In this document: positions 9,129 through 19,206 of the stretch, piece by piece
How the letters are laid out: each line of letters starts with the position of its first letter
Position numbering within the stretch: position 1 is the first letter of the stretch
NCBI GenBank assembly: GCA_031272445.1
Contig: JAISTT010000015.1
Span: 1-60,209 of the forward strand
Reading direction: 5' to 3'
DNA from: Candidatus Endomicrobiellum mastotermitis
Lineage (GTDB): Bacteria > Elusimicrobiota > Endomicrobiia > Endomicrobiales > Endomicrobiaceae
Length of the DNA: 60,209 bases
Notes under the pieces: generated by a model
Database searches by the model: none
Told to the model about the DNA's origin: nothing
What the model saw: the letters and a program-made list of their open reading frames with translations, nothing else
Position numbers and translations under genes: made by a program

Positions 9129-9635
9129 TTGGTTGAACAATTGGTGAGACAACAACAAAAAGATAGTGGTTTGAAGGAAACCGTTGTTGCTGTAAATAGA
9201 GTTGCAAAAGTTGTTAAAGGCGGCAAGAGATTTTCCTTGAATGCATTAGTGGTTGTAGGTGATAGAGCGGGAAAAGTCGGGTGTGGAGTTGGTAAGGCTA
9301 AGGAAGTACAAACTGCGATAAAAAAAGGCAGTGCTCATGCTTTTAAGCATATGATTCTTGTTCAGCTTAAGGGGAGTACTATTCCTCACGAAATAATTGG
9401 CGTTTCAGGAGCTGGAAAGGTTTTATTGAAACCTGCTGCTCCGGGTACTGGTGTTATTGCGTGTGAAGCGGTAAGAGCTGTTCTTGAAGCTGTAGGTATA
9501 AGAGACATCCTTACTAAGTCAATACGTTCTTCTAACTCTTTTAACTTGGTTTACGCGACGATTAAAGCTCTTAAAGGACTTCGTTCAAGAGAAGAGATTG
9601 CTAAAATTCGGGAAAAAGAGGCGGCAGAAATATGA
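9129..9635 (+). CDS. rpsE: 30S ribosomal protein S5
   Basis: Decoding-site protein of 168 aa. It has the double-stranded RNA-binding fold [20 protein letters not shown] and [16 protein letters not shown]-type helices. No ATG is available in frame near the start. The TTG at 9129 is chosen because GGGAGGA at 9118-9124 is an excellent ribosome-binding site. Its stop overlaps the rplO start (ATGA), leaving no room for rpmD. Confidence 0.95.
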   Translation: MVEQLVRQQQKDSGLKETVVAVNRVAKVVKGGKRFSLNALVVVGDRAGKVGCGVGKAKEVQTAIKKGSAHAFKHMILVQLKGSTIPHEIIGVSGAGKVLLKPAAPGTGVIACEAVRAVLEAVGIRDILTKSIRSSNSFNLVYATIKALKGLRSREEIAKIREKEAAEI

Positions 9636-10078
9636 TAAATTTGGGCAATTTGAAACCTGCAAAAGGTTCGAAGCATAGGAAAAAAATTGTTGGACGTGGG
9701 GTAGGTTCTGGGCATGGACGTACTTCTACTCGAGGGTGTAAGGGGCAAAAGTCACGTTCAGGTGATGGATCGAAGAAGATAGGTTTTGAAGGTGGTCAAA
9801 TGCCTATTTTTAGAAGAATACCAAAAAGAGGCTTTAATAATAAGTTTCGTAGAGAGTACGAGATTGTCAACGTCGGGAAATTAGATAAATTTGCTTCTGA
9901 AACAGAAGTTACTCCTCTATTTTTAAAAAAAGAAGGTCTTGTTAATAAAGCACGGTTTATAAAAATTTTAGGGGATGGTGAAATTGTGAAATCCTTAAAT
10001 GTAAGCGCCTCTGCTTTTTCAAAATCTGCGCTTGATAAAATTAAGGCTGTGGGTGGTAAAGTTAAAATTGTTAAATAA
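9632..10078 (+). CDS. rplO: 50S ribosomal protein L15
   Basis: Late-assembly protein of 148 aa. The glycine-rich N-terminus [18 protein letters not shown] and the block [18 protein letters not shown] are diagnostic. The start codon overlaps the rpsE stop by four bases, indicating translational coupling. In most bacteria rpmD (L30) lies between these two genes; here it is missing. Confidence 0.97.
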   Translation: MINLGNLKPAKGSKHRKKIVGRGVGSGHGRTSTRGCKGQKSRSGDGSKKIGFEGGQMPIFRRIPKRGFNNKFRREYEIVNVGKLDKFASETEVTPLFLKKEGLVNKARFIKILGDGEIVKSLNVSASAFSKSALDKIKAVGGKVKIVK

Positions 10079-10121
10079 AAAAATGTGTGTGGATAAAAAA
10101 AGTGGCTGGAATTTGTAGACT

Positions 10122-11462
10122 ATGTTAAAGAATTTTATTGATACGCTTAAAGTACCGCAGTTTCAAGAGAAGGTTTTATTTACGTTGCTTGCGATTATTG
10201 CTTATAGAATAGGGACTGTAATTCCTATTCCGGGTATTAATATAGAAGCTGTAAAATCAATGTTTGCAGCACAAAAAAATGGTTTTTTAGATTTTTTAAA
10301 TATGTTTTCGGGTGGTGCTCTTAATAGAATGTCAATTTTTTCTCTAGGAGTTATGCCGTATATTAATGCGTCTATTATAATGAATCTGATGCAGGGTGCT
10401 CATGTAATTCCTTATCTGGATAAGCTTGCAAAAGAAGGTGAGCACGGTAAAAAGAAAATATCAAAAATTACGAAATTAATGACATTAGTGATTGCTACGA
10501 TACATTCTTTCGGTTTGACTATGGCATTAACTAAAATGTCTACACCAACAAGAATGTGTGTAGTTATTGATCCATCGTCATCGTGGATTATATTGACGAT
10601 TGCAACTCTTGTTACGGGAACGATTTTGATTATGTGGCTGGGGGAGCAAATTACAGAAAAAGGAATAGGAAACGGTGTTTCTATTATAATTTTTGCAGGT
10701 ATTGTAGAAAGACTTCCACATGCAGTGATAAATATTGTAAAACTCGTGAATATGGAAGAGTTTTCAATTTTGTTTGTTTTAATACTTGCTTTTATTGTTA
10801 CAGGAGTTTTAGTTTTGGTTGTTTGGGTTGAAACCGCACAAAGAAGGATTCCTATTCATTATGCAAAAAGAATGATTGGCAGAAGAATGTATGGAGGACA
10901 GACATCTTTTTTACCTATAAAAGTTGATCAATCTGGAGTTATCGCTGTAATATTTTCGGTATCTATTTTATCTGCTCCTTTAGCTTTAGCTCAATTTACT
11001 CCAAACTGGGCGATTTGGAATTTCCCTTTAACTAAAAAAATTGGACAGTATATCACTAATGATTCTATAATATATAATTTAGTTTATGTATCTTTTATTA
11101 TTTTCTTTTGTTATTTTTATAACTCTATATCTTTTAATCCTAAAGAATTGGCAGAAAATATGAAAAAATCTGCTGCTTTTATTCCTGGTATAAGGCCAGG
11201 CGAGCCCACTTCTATATATATACAGAAAGTTTTGGAAAAGGTTACTCTTAGTGGTGCGTTATTTGTTGCTTCTTTGGCCGTTTTGCCGGACTATTTGAGA
11301 TCGATAATGAAAGTTCCTTTTTTCTTTGGAGGAACGTCATTACTTATTGTTGTAGGTGTTTCATTAGATACTATTGGACAGATAGAATCGTATATTATTA
11401 TGCGTCATTATGAAGGATTTGCTAAAGATGCTAGGATAAAAGGTAAGTGGTTTAAACGGTAA
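10122..11462 (+). CDS. secY: Preprotein translocase subunit SecY
   Basis: Channel subunit of the Sec translocon, 446 aa with about ten membrane segments. The plug and early helices are visible in YRIGTVIPIPGIN and FSGGALNRMSIFSLGVMPYI. The late cytosolic loop contains RRMYGGQTSFLPIKVDQSGV, and IPGIRPGEPTSIYI follows. It sits in the spc operon between rplO and adk, as in most bacteria. Confidence 0.97.
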   Translation: MLKNFIDTLKVPQFQEKVLFTLLAIIAYRIGTVIPIPGINIEAVKSMFAAQKNGFLDFLNMFSGGALNRMSIFSLGVMPYINASIIMNLMQGAHVIPYLDKLAKEGEHGKKKISKITKLMTLVIATIHSFGLTMALTKMSTPTRMCVVIDPSSSWIILTIATLVTGTILIMWLGEQITEKGIGNGVSIIIFAGIVERLPHAVINIVKLVNMEEFSILFVLILAFIVTGVLVLVVWVETAQRRIPIHYAKRMIGRRMYGGQTSFLPIKVDQSGVIAVIFSVSILSAPLALAQFTPNWAIWNFPLTKKIGQYITNDSIIYNLVYVSFIIFFCYFYNSISFNPKELAENMKKSAAFIPGIRPGEPTSIYIQKVLEKVTLSGALFVASLAVLPDYLRSIMKVPFFFGGTSLLIVVGVSLDTIGQIESYIIMRHYEGFAKDARIKGKWFKR

Positions 11463-11477
11463 AGTAAAAAAATAATT

Positions 11478-12107
11478 ATGAATTGCATACTTTTAGGTCC
11501 ACCAGGTGCGGGTAAAGGAACTCAAGCAAAAAATATTGTCAAAAGCTTCAATATGTTACATTTTTCTACTGGAGATATGCTTAGAAAAGCAAAAAAGTTT
11601 GACGAAATTATAAACAAACTTCTTTTGACAGGGCAGCTTGTGCCAGACAAAGTAGTTATTGATATTATAAAAAGAAGACTTGAAAGAGATGATATAAAAA
11701 AAGGATTTCTTTTAGATGGGTTTCCAAGAAATTTGAGACAAGCGGAACAGCTAGATTTGATGCTTAAAAGTAAAAATGTAAGAATCAATAAAGTTTTTTT
11801 GATAGATATAGGATTTGAAGAGGTGATTAATAGAATAGCTGGGAGAAGAGTTTGTGAGTGTGGAGCTAGTTATAATATAATAGCGGTTCCTCCAAAGAAA
11901 AATGGAATATGTGATTGTTGTGGTGCTAATTTAGTTCAGAGAAATGACGATAGAGAAGAAAGTGTTGTTAGGGATAGATTTGCTATTTATAAAAGGCAAA
12001 CCGAACCTTTAATTGAGTATTACAATAAAACTGGATTGCTTGTTGAAATAGATGGACTAAAAGATGAAAAAGCTGTATTCAAACAAATAAGCATGTATAT
12101 TTTGTAA
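11478..12107 (+). CDS. adk: Adenylate kinase
   Basis: Interconverts AMP and ATP with ADP. The P-loop [10 protein letters not shown] is at residues 7-16, the AMP-site block LLDGFPRN at about 79-86, and the long zinc-type lid at about 126-163. In the lid the first cysteine pair reads CEC rather than the usual CxxC, while the second pair CDCC and the DD motif are normal, so zinc binding may be altered. Length is 209 aa. The gene follows secY by 15 bases. Confidence 0.96.
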   Translation: MNCILLGPPGAGKGTQAKNIVKSFNMLHFSTGDMLRKAKKFDEIINKLLLTGQLVPDKVVIDIIKRRLERDDIKKGFLLDGFPRNLRQAEQLDLMLKSKNVRINKVFLIDIGFEEVINRIAGRRVCECGASYNIIAVPPKKNGICDCCGANLVQRNDDREESVVRDRFAIYKRQTEPLIEYYNKTGLLVEIDGLKDEKAVFKQISMYIL

Positions 12108-12135
12108 TAAATGTATAGTTTTAAAGAGGGTTAAG

Positions 12136-12915
12136 TTGTTTTTTAAGAAACATAATATAGAATTGAAAACGGCGGGAGAAATTGAAAAAATTAGAATTGC
12201 GAGTAAAGTTGTAGGAGAAATCTTACAAAAACTTTACGATGTAATAAAACCAGGGATAACGACTAAGGACATAGATATTTTTTCAGAAAAGTATATAAGA
12301 TCATTGAAAATGGTACCGGCGTTTTTAGGATTTGAAGGTGTAAGTTATCCTTTTCCATCGTCAACGTGCGTATCAATAAATGATGAGGTTGTGCACGGAA
12401 TTCCAAATGCTTCTCGTGTACTCAAGAATGGAGATATAGTTTCTGTAGACGTAGGAGTAATTTACGAGGGCTATTATGGTGATGCGGCAAAAACGTATAC
12501 AGTTGGCAGTGTATCTGATATGGCGAATAAACTCATTAATGTTACGGAAGCATCTTTAAATAAAGGAATTTTAGAAGCCTTCTGTGGAAAAAGACTCGGT
12601 GATATTTCTTATGCTGTACAGAGAACTGTAGAAGATGTTGGATTTTCGGTTGTAAGAGATTTTGTTGGGCATGGCATTGGAAGATGCTTACATGAAGAGC
12701 CCCAAGTTCCGAATTTTGGAAAACCTAATGTAGGTATCAGATTACTTCCAGGTATGGTACTTGCAATAGAGCCTATGGTTAATGTTGGAGGTTATGAAGT
12801 TTGTTCTACAGATGACGGCTGGACTATTGTTACAAAGGATGGTAGTTTAAGTGCACACTTTGAGCATACTGTTGCAATAACAGAAAATGGTTATGAAATC
12901 TTAACAAAGGTATAA
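12136..12915 (+). CDS. map: Methionine aminopeptidase, type I
   Basis: Removes the N-terminal methionine from nascent proteins; a dinuclear metal enzyme of 259 aa. Metal ligands lie in [20 protein letters not shown], in [18 protein letters not shown] and in LAIEPMVN near the C-terminus. No in-frame ATG exists near the start. The TTG at 12136 is used with AAAGAGGG at 12123-12130. It sits in the usual adk-map-infA order. Confidence 0.96.
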   Translation: MFFKKHNIELKTAGEIEKIRIASKVVGEILQKLYDVIKPGITTKDIDIFSEKYIRSLKMVPAFLGFEGVSYPFPSSTCVSINDEVVHGIPNASRVLKNGDIVSVDVGVIYEGYYGDAAKTYTVGSVSDMANKLINVTEASLNKGILEAFCGKRLGDISYAVQRTVEDVGFSVVRDFVGHGIGRCLHEEPQVPNFGKPNVGIRLLPGMVLAIEPMVNVGGYEVCSTDDGWTIVTKDGSLSAHFEHTVAITENGYEILTKV

Positions 12916-12916
12916 A

Positions 12917-13135
12917 ATGTTTAAAGAAGACAAAATTATTGTTGAAGGTAAAATTGTGGAATCTTTGCCAAATGCTATGTTTAGAGTTGAAATTGAGGGT
13001 AAACATATGATTTTGGCGCATATGTGTGGTAAAATGAGAATGAATTATATAAAGATTCTTCCCGGAGATAGAGTAAAAGTTGAACTTTCACCTTATGACT
13101 TAACGAGAGGTAGAATAACCTACAGAGAAAAATGA
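12917..13135 (+). CDS. infA: Translation initiation factor IF-1
   Basis: Small OB-fold factor of 72 aa, exact family length. The pattern [20 protein letters not shown], the [24 protein letters not shown] region and the RGRITYR end are diagnostic. It begins one base after the map stop, suggesting coupled translation. Confidence 0.97.
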   Translation: MFKEDKIIVEGKIVESLPNAMFRVEIEGKHMILAHMCGKMRMNYIKILPGDRVKVELSPYDLTRGRITYREK

Positions 13136-13216
13136 AAGTCACTTTAAAATTTGAAAAATAAATGAATAGGCAGATATAAAAATTTATTAATATATAGAAG
13201 TATAACGGAGCATGAG

Positions 13217-13330
13217 ATGAAAGTCAGAGCGTCTGTAAAGTCGATTTGTAAAAAATGTAGAATAATAAAACGCAGAGGTGTTTTAAGGGTAATTTGTTCA
13301 AATCCAAAACACAAGCAAAGGCAGGGATAG
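13217..13330 (+). CDS. rpmJ: 50S ribosomal protein L36
   Basis: A 37-residue ORF starting [20 protein letters not shown] and ending NPKHKQRQG. Cys11, Cys14, Cys27 and His32 form the C+ type zinc site of L36. AACGGAG at 13204-13210 is a suitable ribosome-binding site. The infA-rpmJ-rpsM order is standard. The gene is easily missed because of its size. Confidence 0.95.
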   Translation: MKVRASVKSICKKCRIIKRRGVLRVICSNPKHKQRQG

Positions 13331-13427
13331 CTACTTAGTTTGTAGGACACAATGAGTTGATCTATTATTTCTTAGTATTTTGTAATGTAAATAAAAAATA
13401 GAAGTATGAAATTCGGAGGACAGATAA

Positions 13428-13820
13428 ATGGCTCGTGTAGCTGGAGTGGATTTGCCGAAAAACAAAAGACTTGATATAGCATTAAGATATATTTATGGTA
13501 TCGGACCTGCCGTATCAAACGAGATTATTGAAGTACTTTCTTTAGAACCTACTAAGAGAGTTAAGGATTTGACAGAAGAGGAAGTTAGCAAAATAAACGG
13601 TCTTATATCAAAAAACTTGAAAGTTGAAGGTGATCTCAGAAGAGAAATTCAATCAAATATCAAGCGTCTCATAGAAATAGGAAGCTACAGAGGATCACGC
13701 CACAGAAAAAATCTTCCAGTTAGGGGGCAAAGATCTAGGACTAACGCGCGTACGAGACGAGGCAAGAGGAAAACTGTAGGGGCAGGCAAAAAATCTCCTA
13801 TGCCAGGCAAAAAAGGATAG
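13428..13820 (+). CDS. rpsM: 30S ribosomal protein S13
   Basis: Head-domain protein of 130 aa. [21 protein letters not shown] at the N-terminus, the helix-two-turn-helix region, and the C-terminal [17 protein letters not shown] plus a basic tail are typical. The ribosome-binding site is TCGGAGGAC. It opens the alpha-operon portion. Confidence 0.97.
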   Translation: MARVAGVDLPKNKRLDIALRYIYGIGPAVSNEIIEVLSLEPTKRVKDLTEEEVSKINGLISKNLKVEGDLRREIQSNIKRLIEIGSYRGSRHRKNLPVRGQRSRTNARTRRGKRKTVGAGKKSPMPGKKG

Positions 13821-13909
13821 TCAATAATAGGATGATTTAGCTTTATATAGTTTTTCAGAACATAAAGTTAAATGTAAGGATATAGGTTTAAGGTATATGG
13901 AGGAAAAGT

Positions 13910-14302
13910 ATGGTGGAAGTGAAAAGAGTTGGTGGATCTAAAAAGAAAAAGTATATTGGTGGAATAGCAAGAGCTTATATATTGTCAACGTTTAATAATA
14001 CTATTGTTAACGTAACGGATGAAAAGGGAAATACTTTAACTTGGGCATCAGCGGGTGGCTCTGGGTTTAAAGGTACAAAAAAAGGGACTCCTTTTGCTGC
14101 ACAGATGACTGCGGCTGCAGTGGGTAAAAAGGCTTTAGATATGGGTGTGAAGCAGGTTGCAGTTTTTGTAAACGGTCCAGGGCCTGGTAGAGAAACAGCT
14201 ATAAGAGGGTTGCAGGGTTCAGGTCTTGGCATAACTGCTATAAAAGATGTCACTCCTGTTCCTCATGATGGATGTCGTCCGCCAAAACTCAGAAGAGTAT
14301 AA
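13910..14302 (+). CDS. rpsK: 30S ribosomal protein S11
   Basis: Platform protein of 130 aa. The blocks [39 protein letters not shown] and the C-terminal [18 protein letters not shown] are strongly conserved. The ribosome-binding site is GGAGGAAAAG. A 197-base gap with no visible gene or structure separates it from rpsD. Confidence 0.97.
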   Translation: MVEVKRVGGSKKKKYIGGIARAYILSTFNNTIVNVTDEKGNTLTWASAGGSGFKGTKKGTPFAAQMTAAAVGKKALDMGVKQVAVFVNGPGPGRETAIRGLQGSGLGITAIKDVTPVPHDGCRPPKLRRV

Positions 14303-14499
14303 CTAAAGATTAAAAATAATGTTACTATTGTTGTTCCTTATATTTATTGCTTTTTTGGATTTTTCTAGTATTTATTAATAAAAAGATAATGTTCAATTTT
14401 AGTAAATATTGCTGTAAATTTGGCAAAAAAGTGAATAATAGTAAAATATTTTGTGGTAGTTATTAAGTTAGTTGTCTAAAACTTTGGAGGATTACATAG

Positions 14500-15126
14500 A
14501 TGTCACGTTATTTAGGGTCAGTATGTAAATTATGTCGTCGTGAAAAGGAAAAACTTTTTCTTAAGGGTGAAAAGTGTTCTGTAAATTGTACTCTTGAGAG
14601 AAAAAGAGGCAAAAATAACCCTGGTCAACATGGCTCTGCAAAAGTAAAAATCTCAGATTACGCAAAACACCTGCGCGAAAAGCAGAAGACGAGGAGAGTA
14701 TATGGCTTAACAGAAGAACAATTTAGTCACTACTATAAAATGGCGGAGAAAATGAAGGGCTCTACTGGTGATAACTTGATTAAACTGCTTGAGTTAAGAC
14801 TTGATAATGTAGTTTATCGTTTAGGATTTGCTTCGTCTAAGAAAATGGCGAGGCAGATCGTAAATCATGGCAATATTTTGGTTAACGAAAAAAAGATAGA
14901 TATGCCGCGTTATCAGTTAAAAGTTGGTGATGTTGTAACAATTCCTGAAAAATATAAATTGAATGCAGTTATAAAAAAACTTGTTGAAAGAACAACGCCG
15001 AATGTTCCTACATGGCTTAGTTTTGATAAAAATAAGTTTTTTGGAACAGTTATAAGTGATCCGCTTATTGGTGAGATTTCTCATCCTATAAACAGTCAAC
15101 TTATTGTTGAATACTATTCAAAATAA
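14500..15126 (+). CDS. rpsD: 30S ribosomal protein S4
   Basis: Primary 16S rRNA 5'-domain protein of 208 aa. The N-terminal CKLC plus C-x5-C cysteines mark the zinc-containing form. The S4 RNA-binding domain follows at about residues 96-160 (LELRLDNVVYRLGFASS). The ribosome-binding site is TTGGAGGATT. In E. coli S4 autoregulates the alpha operon; nothing here shows whether it does so in this organism. Confidence 0.97.
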   Translation: MSRYLGSVCKLCRREKEKLFLKGEKCSVNCTLERKRGKNNPGQHGSAKVKISDYAKHLREKQKTRRVYGLTEEQFSHYYKMAEKMKGSTGDNLIKLLELRLDNVVYRLGFASSKKMARQIVNHGNILVNEKKIDMPRYQLKVGDVVTIPEKYKLNAVIKKLVERTTPNVPTWLSFDKNKFFGTVISDPLIGEISHPINSQLIVEYYSK

Positions 15127-15163
15127 ACTAACAGCCAGAAGGCTTGTTAAATGAGGTTATAAA

Positions 15164-16159
15164 ATGAAAGCCCCGGATTTAGAAAAATTACGTAAACTCA
15201 TTTTAGATGAAGAGACTGCTACGAAATTTTATGGTCGTTTTACTGTGGAACCTTTTGAACGAGGTTATGGTCATACGATAGGTAATTCATTAAGAAGAAT
15301 TCTCCTTTCAGGTCTTGAGGGAGCAGCTATTACTTCCGTGAAAATTTCAGGAGCTTTACATGAATTTGCAGTTTTAAAAGGCGTTAAGGAAGATATCGCG
15401 CATATAATTTTAAATTTAAAAAAAATAAGAGTTAAGCTTCATTCTTCTATAAAATCAGAAGTACTTTACTTAAAAGTTAGAAAGAGCGGCAAAGTGATTG
15501 CAAAAGACATTGAACTTAAAACAGGTGTTGAGATAATGAATCCCGAACAGGAAATTGCAAATGTTGATGCCAAAACACTGCTCGAAATGGAACTGAAAGT
15601 TTCTTTAGGAAAAGGATATGTTCTTGCCGAGGAAGTAAAATCAGGTGATGATTATTCTGTCGGAACTATAGCAATTGATTCTTTGTTTTCTCCAGTAGTA
15701 AAAGTCAATTACGATGTTGAAAATACACGTGTTGAACAAAATCTTAACTATGATAGGCTTGTTATGGAAATATGGACAGATGGAACTATATCTCCAGGGA
15801 ATGCTTTAGCCAAGTCTGCAAATATATTGAAGAAAAGTCTCGTTATATTTACTGATAATGATAGGACAATTGGCTCTAATGATATTATTGAAGAAGAATT
15901 TTCTGAGAGTAAGGGCGAGGAAATTTTCAATCAGTCCATAAGTGTTATAAATCTCTCTACTAGGACGTTAAACGGGTTAAAAAACGCTGGCATTGCGACA
16001 ATAAGAGATATTATTAAGCTAAATGAAGAAAATATATTGAATTTTGACAATTTAGGCAAGCGTTCACTTGAAGAAATTAAAGATGGACTTGAAAGGTTGA
16101 ATTTGTCACTTGAAGTGATGGATATTACAAGGGAGCAGAGGGATGATAAAAACTTATAA
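15164..16159 (+). CDS. rpoA: DNA-directed RNA polymerase alpha subunit
   Basis: Assembly platform of RNA polymerase, 331 aa. The N-terminal domain has FTVEPFERGYGHTIGNSLRR and LKGVKEDIAHIILNLK. After a linker, the C-terminal domain (about residues 255-320) carries LSTRTLNGLKNAGIATIRD and NLGKRSLEEIK, which bind UP elements and activators. Its end overlaps rplQ by 17 bases, suggesting coupled translation. Confidence 0.97.
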   Translation: MKAPDLEKLRKLILDEETATKFYGRFTVEPFERGYGHTIGNSLRRILLSGLEGAAITSVKISGALHEFAVLKGVKEDIAHIILNLKKIRVKLHSSIKSEVLYLKVRKSGKVIAKDIELKTGVEIMNPEQEIANVDAKTLLEMELKVSLGKGYVLAEEVKSGDDYSVGTIAIDSLFSPVVKVNYDVENTRVEQNLNYDRLVMEIWTDGTISPGNALAKSANILKKSLVIFTDNDRTIGSNDIIEEEFSESKGEEIFNQSISVINLSTRTLNGLKNAGIATIRDIIKLNEENILNFDNLGKRSLEEIKDGLERLNLSLEVMDITREQRDDKNL

Positions 16160-16496
16160 TGGAAGTAAACTTGGCATTACAAGTTCGCACAAAAAAGCTT
16201 TACTTCGCAATTTAGCGACTAATTTGTTTCTCCATGAAAAAATAATGACTACGCTTCCTAAAGCAAAAGAGCTTGCGAGTTATTCTGAGAAACTTATAAC
16301 AAAAGCGAAAAAATCTAATTTGAGCGCTATACGAGCATTGAATGGCGAGATAAATAGTAAGGATGTTGTGAAAAAAGTTTTTGATGTTTTTGTTCCACGA
16401 TATAAAGAAAGATGTGGTGGTTATACTCAGATCTTTAAATTAGGATTTAGGCGTGGTGATAATTCTAAACTTGCTGTAATAAAATTGGTGAATTAA
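16143..16496 (+). CDS. rplQ: 50S ribosomal protein L17
   Basis: Large-subunit protein of 117 aa. KLGITSSHKKALLRNLATNLFLHEKI and the C-terminal RCGGYTQIFKLGFRRGDNSKLAVIKL match the family. The ATG lies inside the end of rpoA (17-base overlap). It ends the ribosomal superoperon. Confidence 0.96.
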   Translation: MIKTYNGSKLGITSSHKKALLRNLATNLFLHEKIMTTLPKAKELASYSEKLITKAKKSNLSAIRALNGEINSKDVVKKVFDVFVPRYKERCGGYTQIFKLGFRRGDNSKLAVIKLVN

Positions 16497-16537
16497 AAAT
16501 CAATCTTATTTGAATCTTAAAATATTGAATTATTATA

Positions 16538-16557
16538 TAAGAATGTCAGTATTCTTA
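16538..16557 (+). promoter_or_regulatory. Inverted repeat between rplQ and mreB
   Basis: TAAGAAT (16538-16544), the spacer GTCAGT and ATTCTTA (16551-16557) form a perfect 7-bp repeat between the last ribosomal gene and mreB. A short T-rich stretch follows about ten bases later. It could be a weak terminator of the ribosomal operon or an operator next to a TATATAA-like element for mreB. The sequence does not decide between these. Confidence 0.3.
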
Positions 16558-16578
16558 ATTAGCTTTTTGAGGTTATAA

Positions 16579-17610
16579 ATGTTTAACTATATTTTGGGAT
16601 TATTTTCAAACGATATGGGTATAGATCTAGGAACGGCTTCTGTGCTTGTTTTCATTAAAGGGCAGGATATTGTTTTAAGAGAACCTTCTGTTGTGGCTAT
16701 GGAACGAGATACTAAACATGTTTTGGCTATTGGTAAAGAAGCAAAAAAAATGTTAGGTAAAACTCCTATGAATATTATTGCTGTAAGGCCTTTGAGAAAT
16801 GGTGTTATTGCAGATTTTGAAGCGACTGAGAAGATGATAAGATACTTTATAAAAAAAGTTCATAAGAAGAGGACATTACTTCATCCTAGGGTAGTTATAG
16901 GTGTTCCTTCTGGGATTACTGAAGTTGAGAGGAGAGCTGTTAGAGAATCTGCAGAACAGGCCGGTGCTAGAGAAGTTTATCTTATTGATGAACCTATGGC
17001 AGCAGCTATTGGAGCAGGCGTTCCTATTCAAGAAGCACAGGGAAGTATGATAGTTGATATAGGTGGTGGTACAACTGAAGTTGCTGTTATATCTTTAGGA
17101 GGTATGGTTGTAGCGAAATCGCTTGAGGTTGCAGGTGATAAGATGGATGAAGCTTTAGTTCAATATTTTAGACGCAAAAGTAATCTTACAATAGGTGAAA
17201 ATACGGCGGAAGATGTTAAAATAAAAATAGGTTCTGCATTTCCTCTTGAAAAAGAAATATCAATTGATGTAAAGGGTAGAAACCTTCTTACAGGTCTTCC
17301 TAAAACGGTTAGTATTAACTCGGAAGATGTTAGAACCGCGTTGTCTGATCCTATTAGGAAGATAATAGATGTTATAAGAGGTGTTCTTGAGGAAACTCCA
17401 GCAGAACTTGCTGCTGATCTTGTTGATCGTGGAATAATATTAAGTGGTGGTGGCTCTCTTATAAAAGGACTCCCAGAACTTTTGTCACAAGAAACAGAAC
17501 TTCCCGTGAAACGAGCAGACGATCCACTTACATGTGTAGTAAGAGGAACGGGTGCATATTTAGAAGAGCTAGATAATATAAGAAATTCTAAGAAAAAAAA
17601 TATAGATTAA
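16579..17610 (+). CDS. mreB: Rod-shape-determining protein MreB
   Basis: Bacterial actin that positions the peptidoglycan elongation machinery, 343 aa. Phosphate loops are seen in [12 protein letters not shown] near the start and [18 protein letters not shown] at about residues 158-175. The adenosine motif [18 protein letters not shown] is near the C-terminus. It heads the mreBCD-mrdA-rodA cluster. The ribosome-binding site is TTGAGG seven bases from the ATG. Confidence 0.97.
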   Translation: MFNYILGLFSNDMGIDLGTASVLVFIKGQDIVLREPSVVAMERDTKHVLAIGKEAKKMLGKTPMNIIAVRPLRNGVIADFEATEKMIRYFIKKVHKKRTLLHPRVVIGVPSGITEVERRAVRESAEQAGAREVYLIDEPMAAAIGAGVPIQEAQGSMIVDIGGGTTEVAVISLGGMVVAKSLEVAGDKMDEALVQYFRRKSNLTIGENTAEDVKIKIGSAFPLEKEISIDVKGRNLLTGLPKTVSINSEDVRTALSDPIRKIIDVIRGVLEETPAELAADLVDRGIILSGGGSLIKGLPELLSQETELPVKRADDPLTCVVRGTGAYLEELDNIRNSKKKNID

Positions 17611-17646
17611 TAGTTAGGTTGAGTTATTGAATTTTCTAAAATTTGT

Positions 17647-18552
17647 TTGGTAAAATTAAAAGAGTTAACTTGTAAGTGTGTTTATGGTTTATGTCTTGCG
17701 CCGGATTTTTATAAAATGTGCCAACGCCGAAAAGTAAAATATGAAGATTTAATATTTTTGGTTCTTATTTTAGTTGGTTTCTCTTTTATAATTGGAAAGT
17801 TTACTTCTACTGTAAGACTTATAAAAAATCTTGTCTATTGTTTTTCTTATTCAAATCTCAGTTTAATAGATTGTGTTTTTCAATCCTCAGAAAATTTTAC
17901 AAATGATATAAGGTCTATTGTTTATATGCGTCATGAAAATATTGTGTATAAGCAAAAAAATCAAGAGTTAACTGATAAGCTTCGCAATTATGACATTATG
18001 GCTAAAGAGTATGATAATTTGTCAAAACTTTTAAAATTAACAAAAGTAAAAAATACTGTATCTGTGTTTGCTAGAATTTCTATTAGAGATCCAGATAAAT
18101 GGTATAGATGGTTTATAATAAATAAGGGCGAAAGAGATGGTTTATATAATGAACTTCCAGTGTTAATGTTTAATAAAAAAAAAGATACCCTTTGTGCTGT
18201 TGGTAGGATAGTAGGAACATATGGGTCTTCATCTAAAGTAGCTTTAATAACAAATACGGCTCATGCTTTGCCTGTGGAAATTAAAAATAAAGGTGTAAAT
18301 TGTCTTGCTGAAGGGTTTGATTCAAATTTATTGAGAATTACTTATATTCCTCGTGATGCTGATGTTAAAGTTGGCGATGAAGTGGTTGTAAGCGAATTAA
18401 GCTCTGTTTTTCAAAAAGACACACCTGTAGGTGTTGTTACTGATGTATCCGAGAAATCTTCTTTAGATTTTAAAACTGCTACGGCTAAGGTTTTTTTTGA
18501 AATTGACACTATTTATGAAGCAATTATTCTCGTTCCTAAAATGAAAATATGA
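17647..18552 (+). CDS. mreC: Cell-shape protein MreC
   Basis: Membrane-anchored periplasmic scaffold of the elongasome. One membrane segment lies at about residues 33-52 (DLIFLVLILVGFSFIIG), then a coiled stretch (QKNQELTDKLRNYDIM) and the beta-rich MreC core with INKGERDGLYNELPVL. The start is unsure: TTG 17647 gives 301 aa, ATG 17716 gives 278 aa, and neither has a clear ribosome-binding site. Its stop overlaps the mreD start. Confidence 0.9.
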   Translation: MVKLKELTCKCVYGLCLAPDFYKMCQRRKVKYEDLIFLVLILVGFSFIIGKFTSTVRLIKNLVYCFSYSNLSLIDCVFQSSENFTNDIRSIVYMRHENIVYKQKNQELTDKLRNYDIMAKEYDNLSKLLKLTKVKNTVSVFARISIRDPDKWYRWFIINKGERDGLYNELPVLMFNKKKDTLCAVGRIVGTYGSSSKVALITNTAHALPVEIKNKGVNCLAEGFDSNLLRITYIPRDADVKVGDEVVVSELSSVFQKDTPVGVVTDVSEKSSLDFKTATAKVFFEIDTIYEAIILVPKMKI

Positions 18553-19031
18553 AAAAAATAATTTATTATATGCTTCTTTATATTTTTCTTTCTATAATTC
18601 AATTCGTTTTTGGCAAATATTTAAGCGTTTTTGGAATTTTTCCGAATTTTATATTGATTGTTGTTGCATATTTAGGTGTTTCGAAAAAAATAATAAATGC
18701 GCAGGTAATGGGCTTTTTATTTGGGTTGACATGGGATGCTTTTTCAACTGATATTTTCGGTACAAGAGCACTGATGTTTACAGTTATAGGGTATCTCATT
18801 GGTAAGTTTTGCAGAGATTTTGACATGAATAAAATTCTTGTTCAGTTTTTAGTTATTCTTCTTGCAAATATAGTTTATTGGCTGGGGTTTGGTTTAATTC
18901 ACTTTACCATTCTTGGAAATGAGAGTTATATGACTTCCTTTATAGATGGGGTATGTTGTGTGAAAGTTATTGTAACAGTTTTGATTGCTCCTATAGTGTT
19001 TCATGTTTTTGGAATGATCAATAAGATATAA
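18549..19031 (+). CDS. mreD: Rod-shape-determining protein MreD
   Basis: A 160-aa integral membrane protein with about five hydrophobic segments. The family pattern is seen in FGIFPNFILIVVAYLGV and the loop GFLFGLTWDAFSTDIFG, which matches the MreD core GxxxGLxxDxxxxxxxG. The ATG overlaps the mreC stop (ATGA), so translation is coupled. A likely terminator or attenuator follows before mrdA. Confidence 0.9.
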   Translation: MKKIIYYMLLYIFLSIIQFVFGKYLSVFGIFPNFILIVVAYLGVSKKIINAQVMGFLFGLTWDAFSTDIFGTRALMFTVIGYLIGKFCRDFDMNKILVQFLVILLANIVYWLGFGLIHFTILGNESYMTSFIDGVCCVKVIVTVLIAPIVFHVFGMINKI

Positions 19032-19113
19032 TAGGTGTAAAATTCAGAGTCGTGGAGTAAGTTTTATATATTTTATTTATTAAAAAATGTGATTTTTGTG
19101 ATAGTGAATATAG

Positions 19114-19144
19114 CTTGCTGAAAAAGCAGGAAGTGTGCTTTTTT
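19114..19144 (+). terminator. Intrinsic terminator / possible attenuator between mreD and mrdA
   Basis: AAAAAGCA (19121-19128), the loop GGAAGTG and TGCTTTTT (19136-19143) form an 8-bp stem ending in a run of six Ts (19139-19144). An alternative hairpin, CTTGCT (19114-19119) with AGCAGG (19125-19130), uses part of the same bases, so the two are mutually exclusive. That is the layout of an attenuator. The stem is AT-rich, so strength is uncertain. Confidence 0.45.
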
Positions 19145-19206
19145 GTAGTAAGGTGTTGTGTGTTTCTTTTGATTGTGAATCAATTTTGAAGGAAACTTGA
19201 ATTTGA

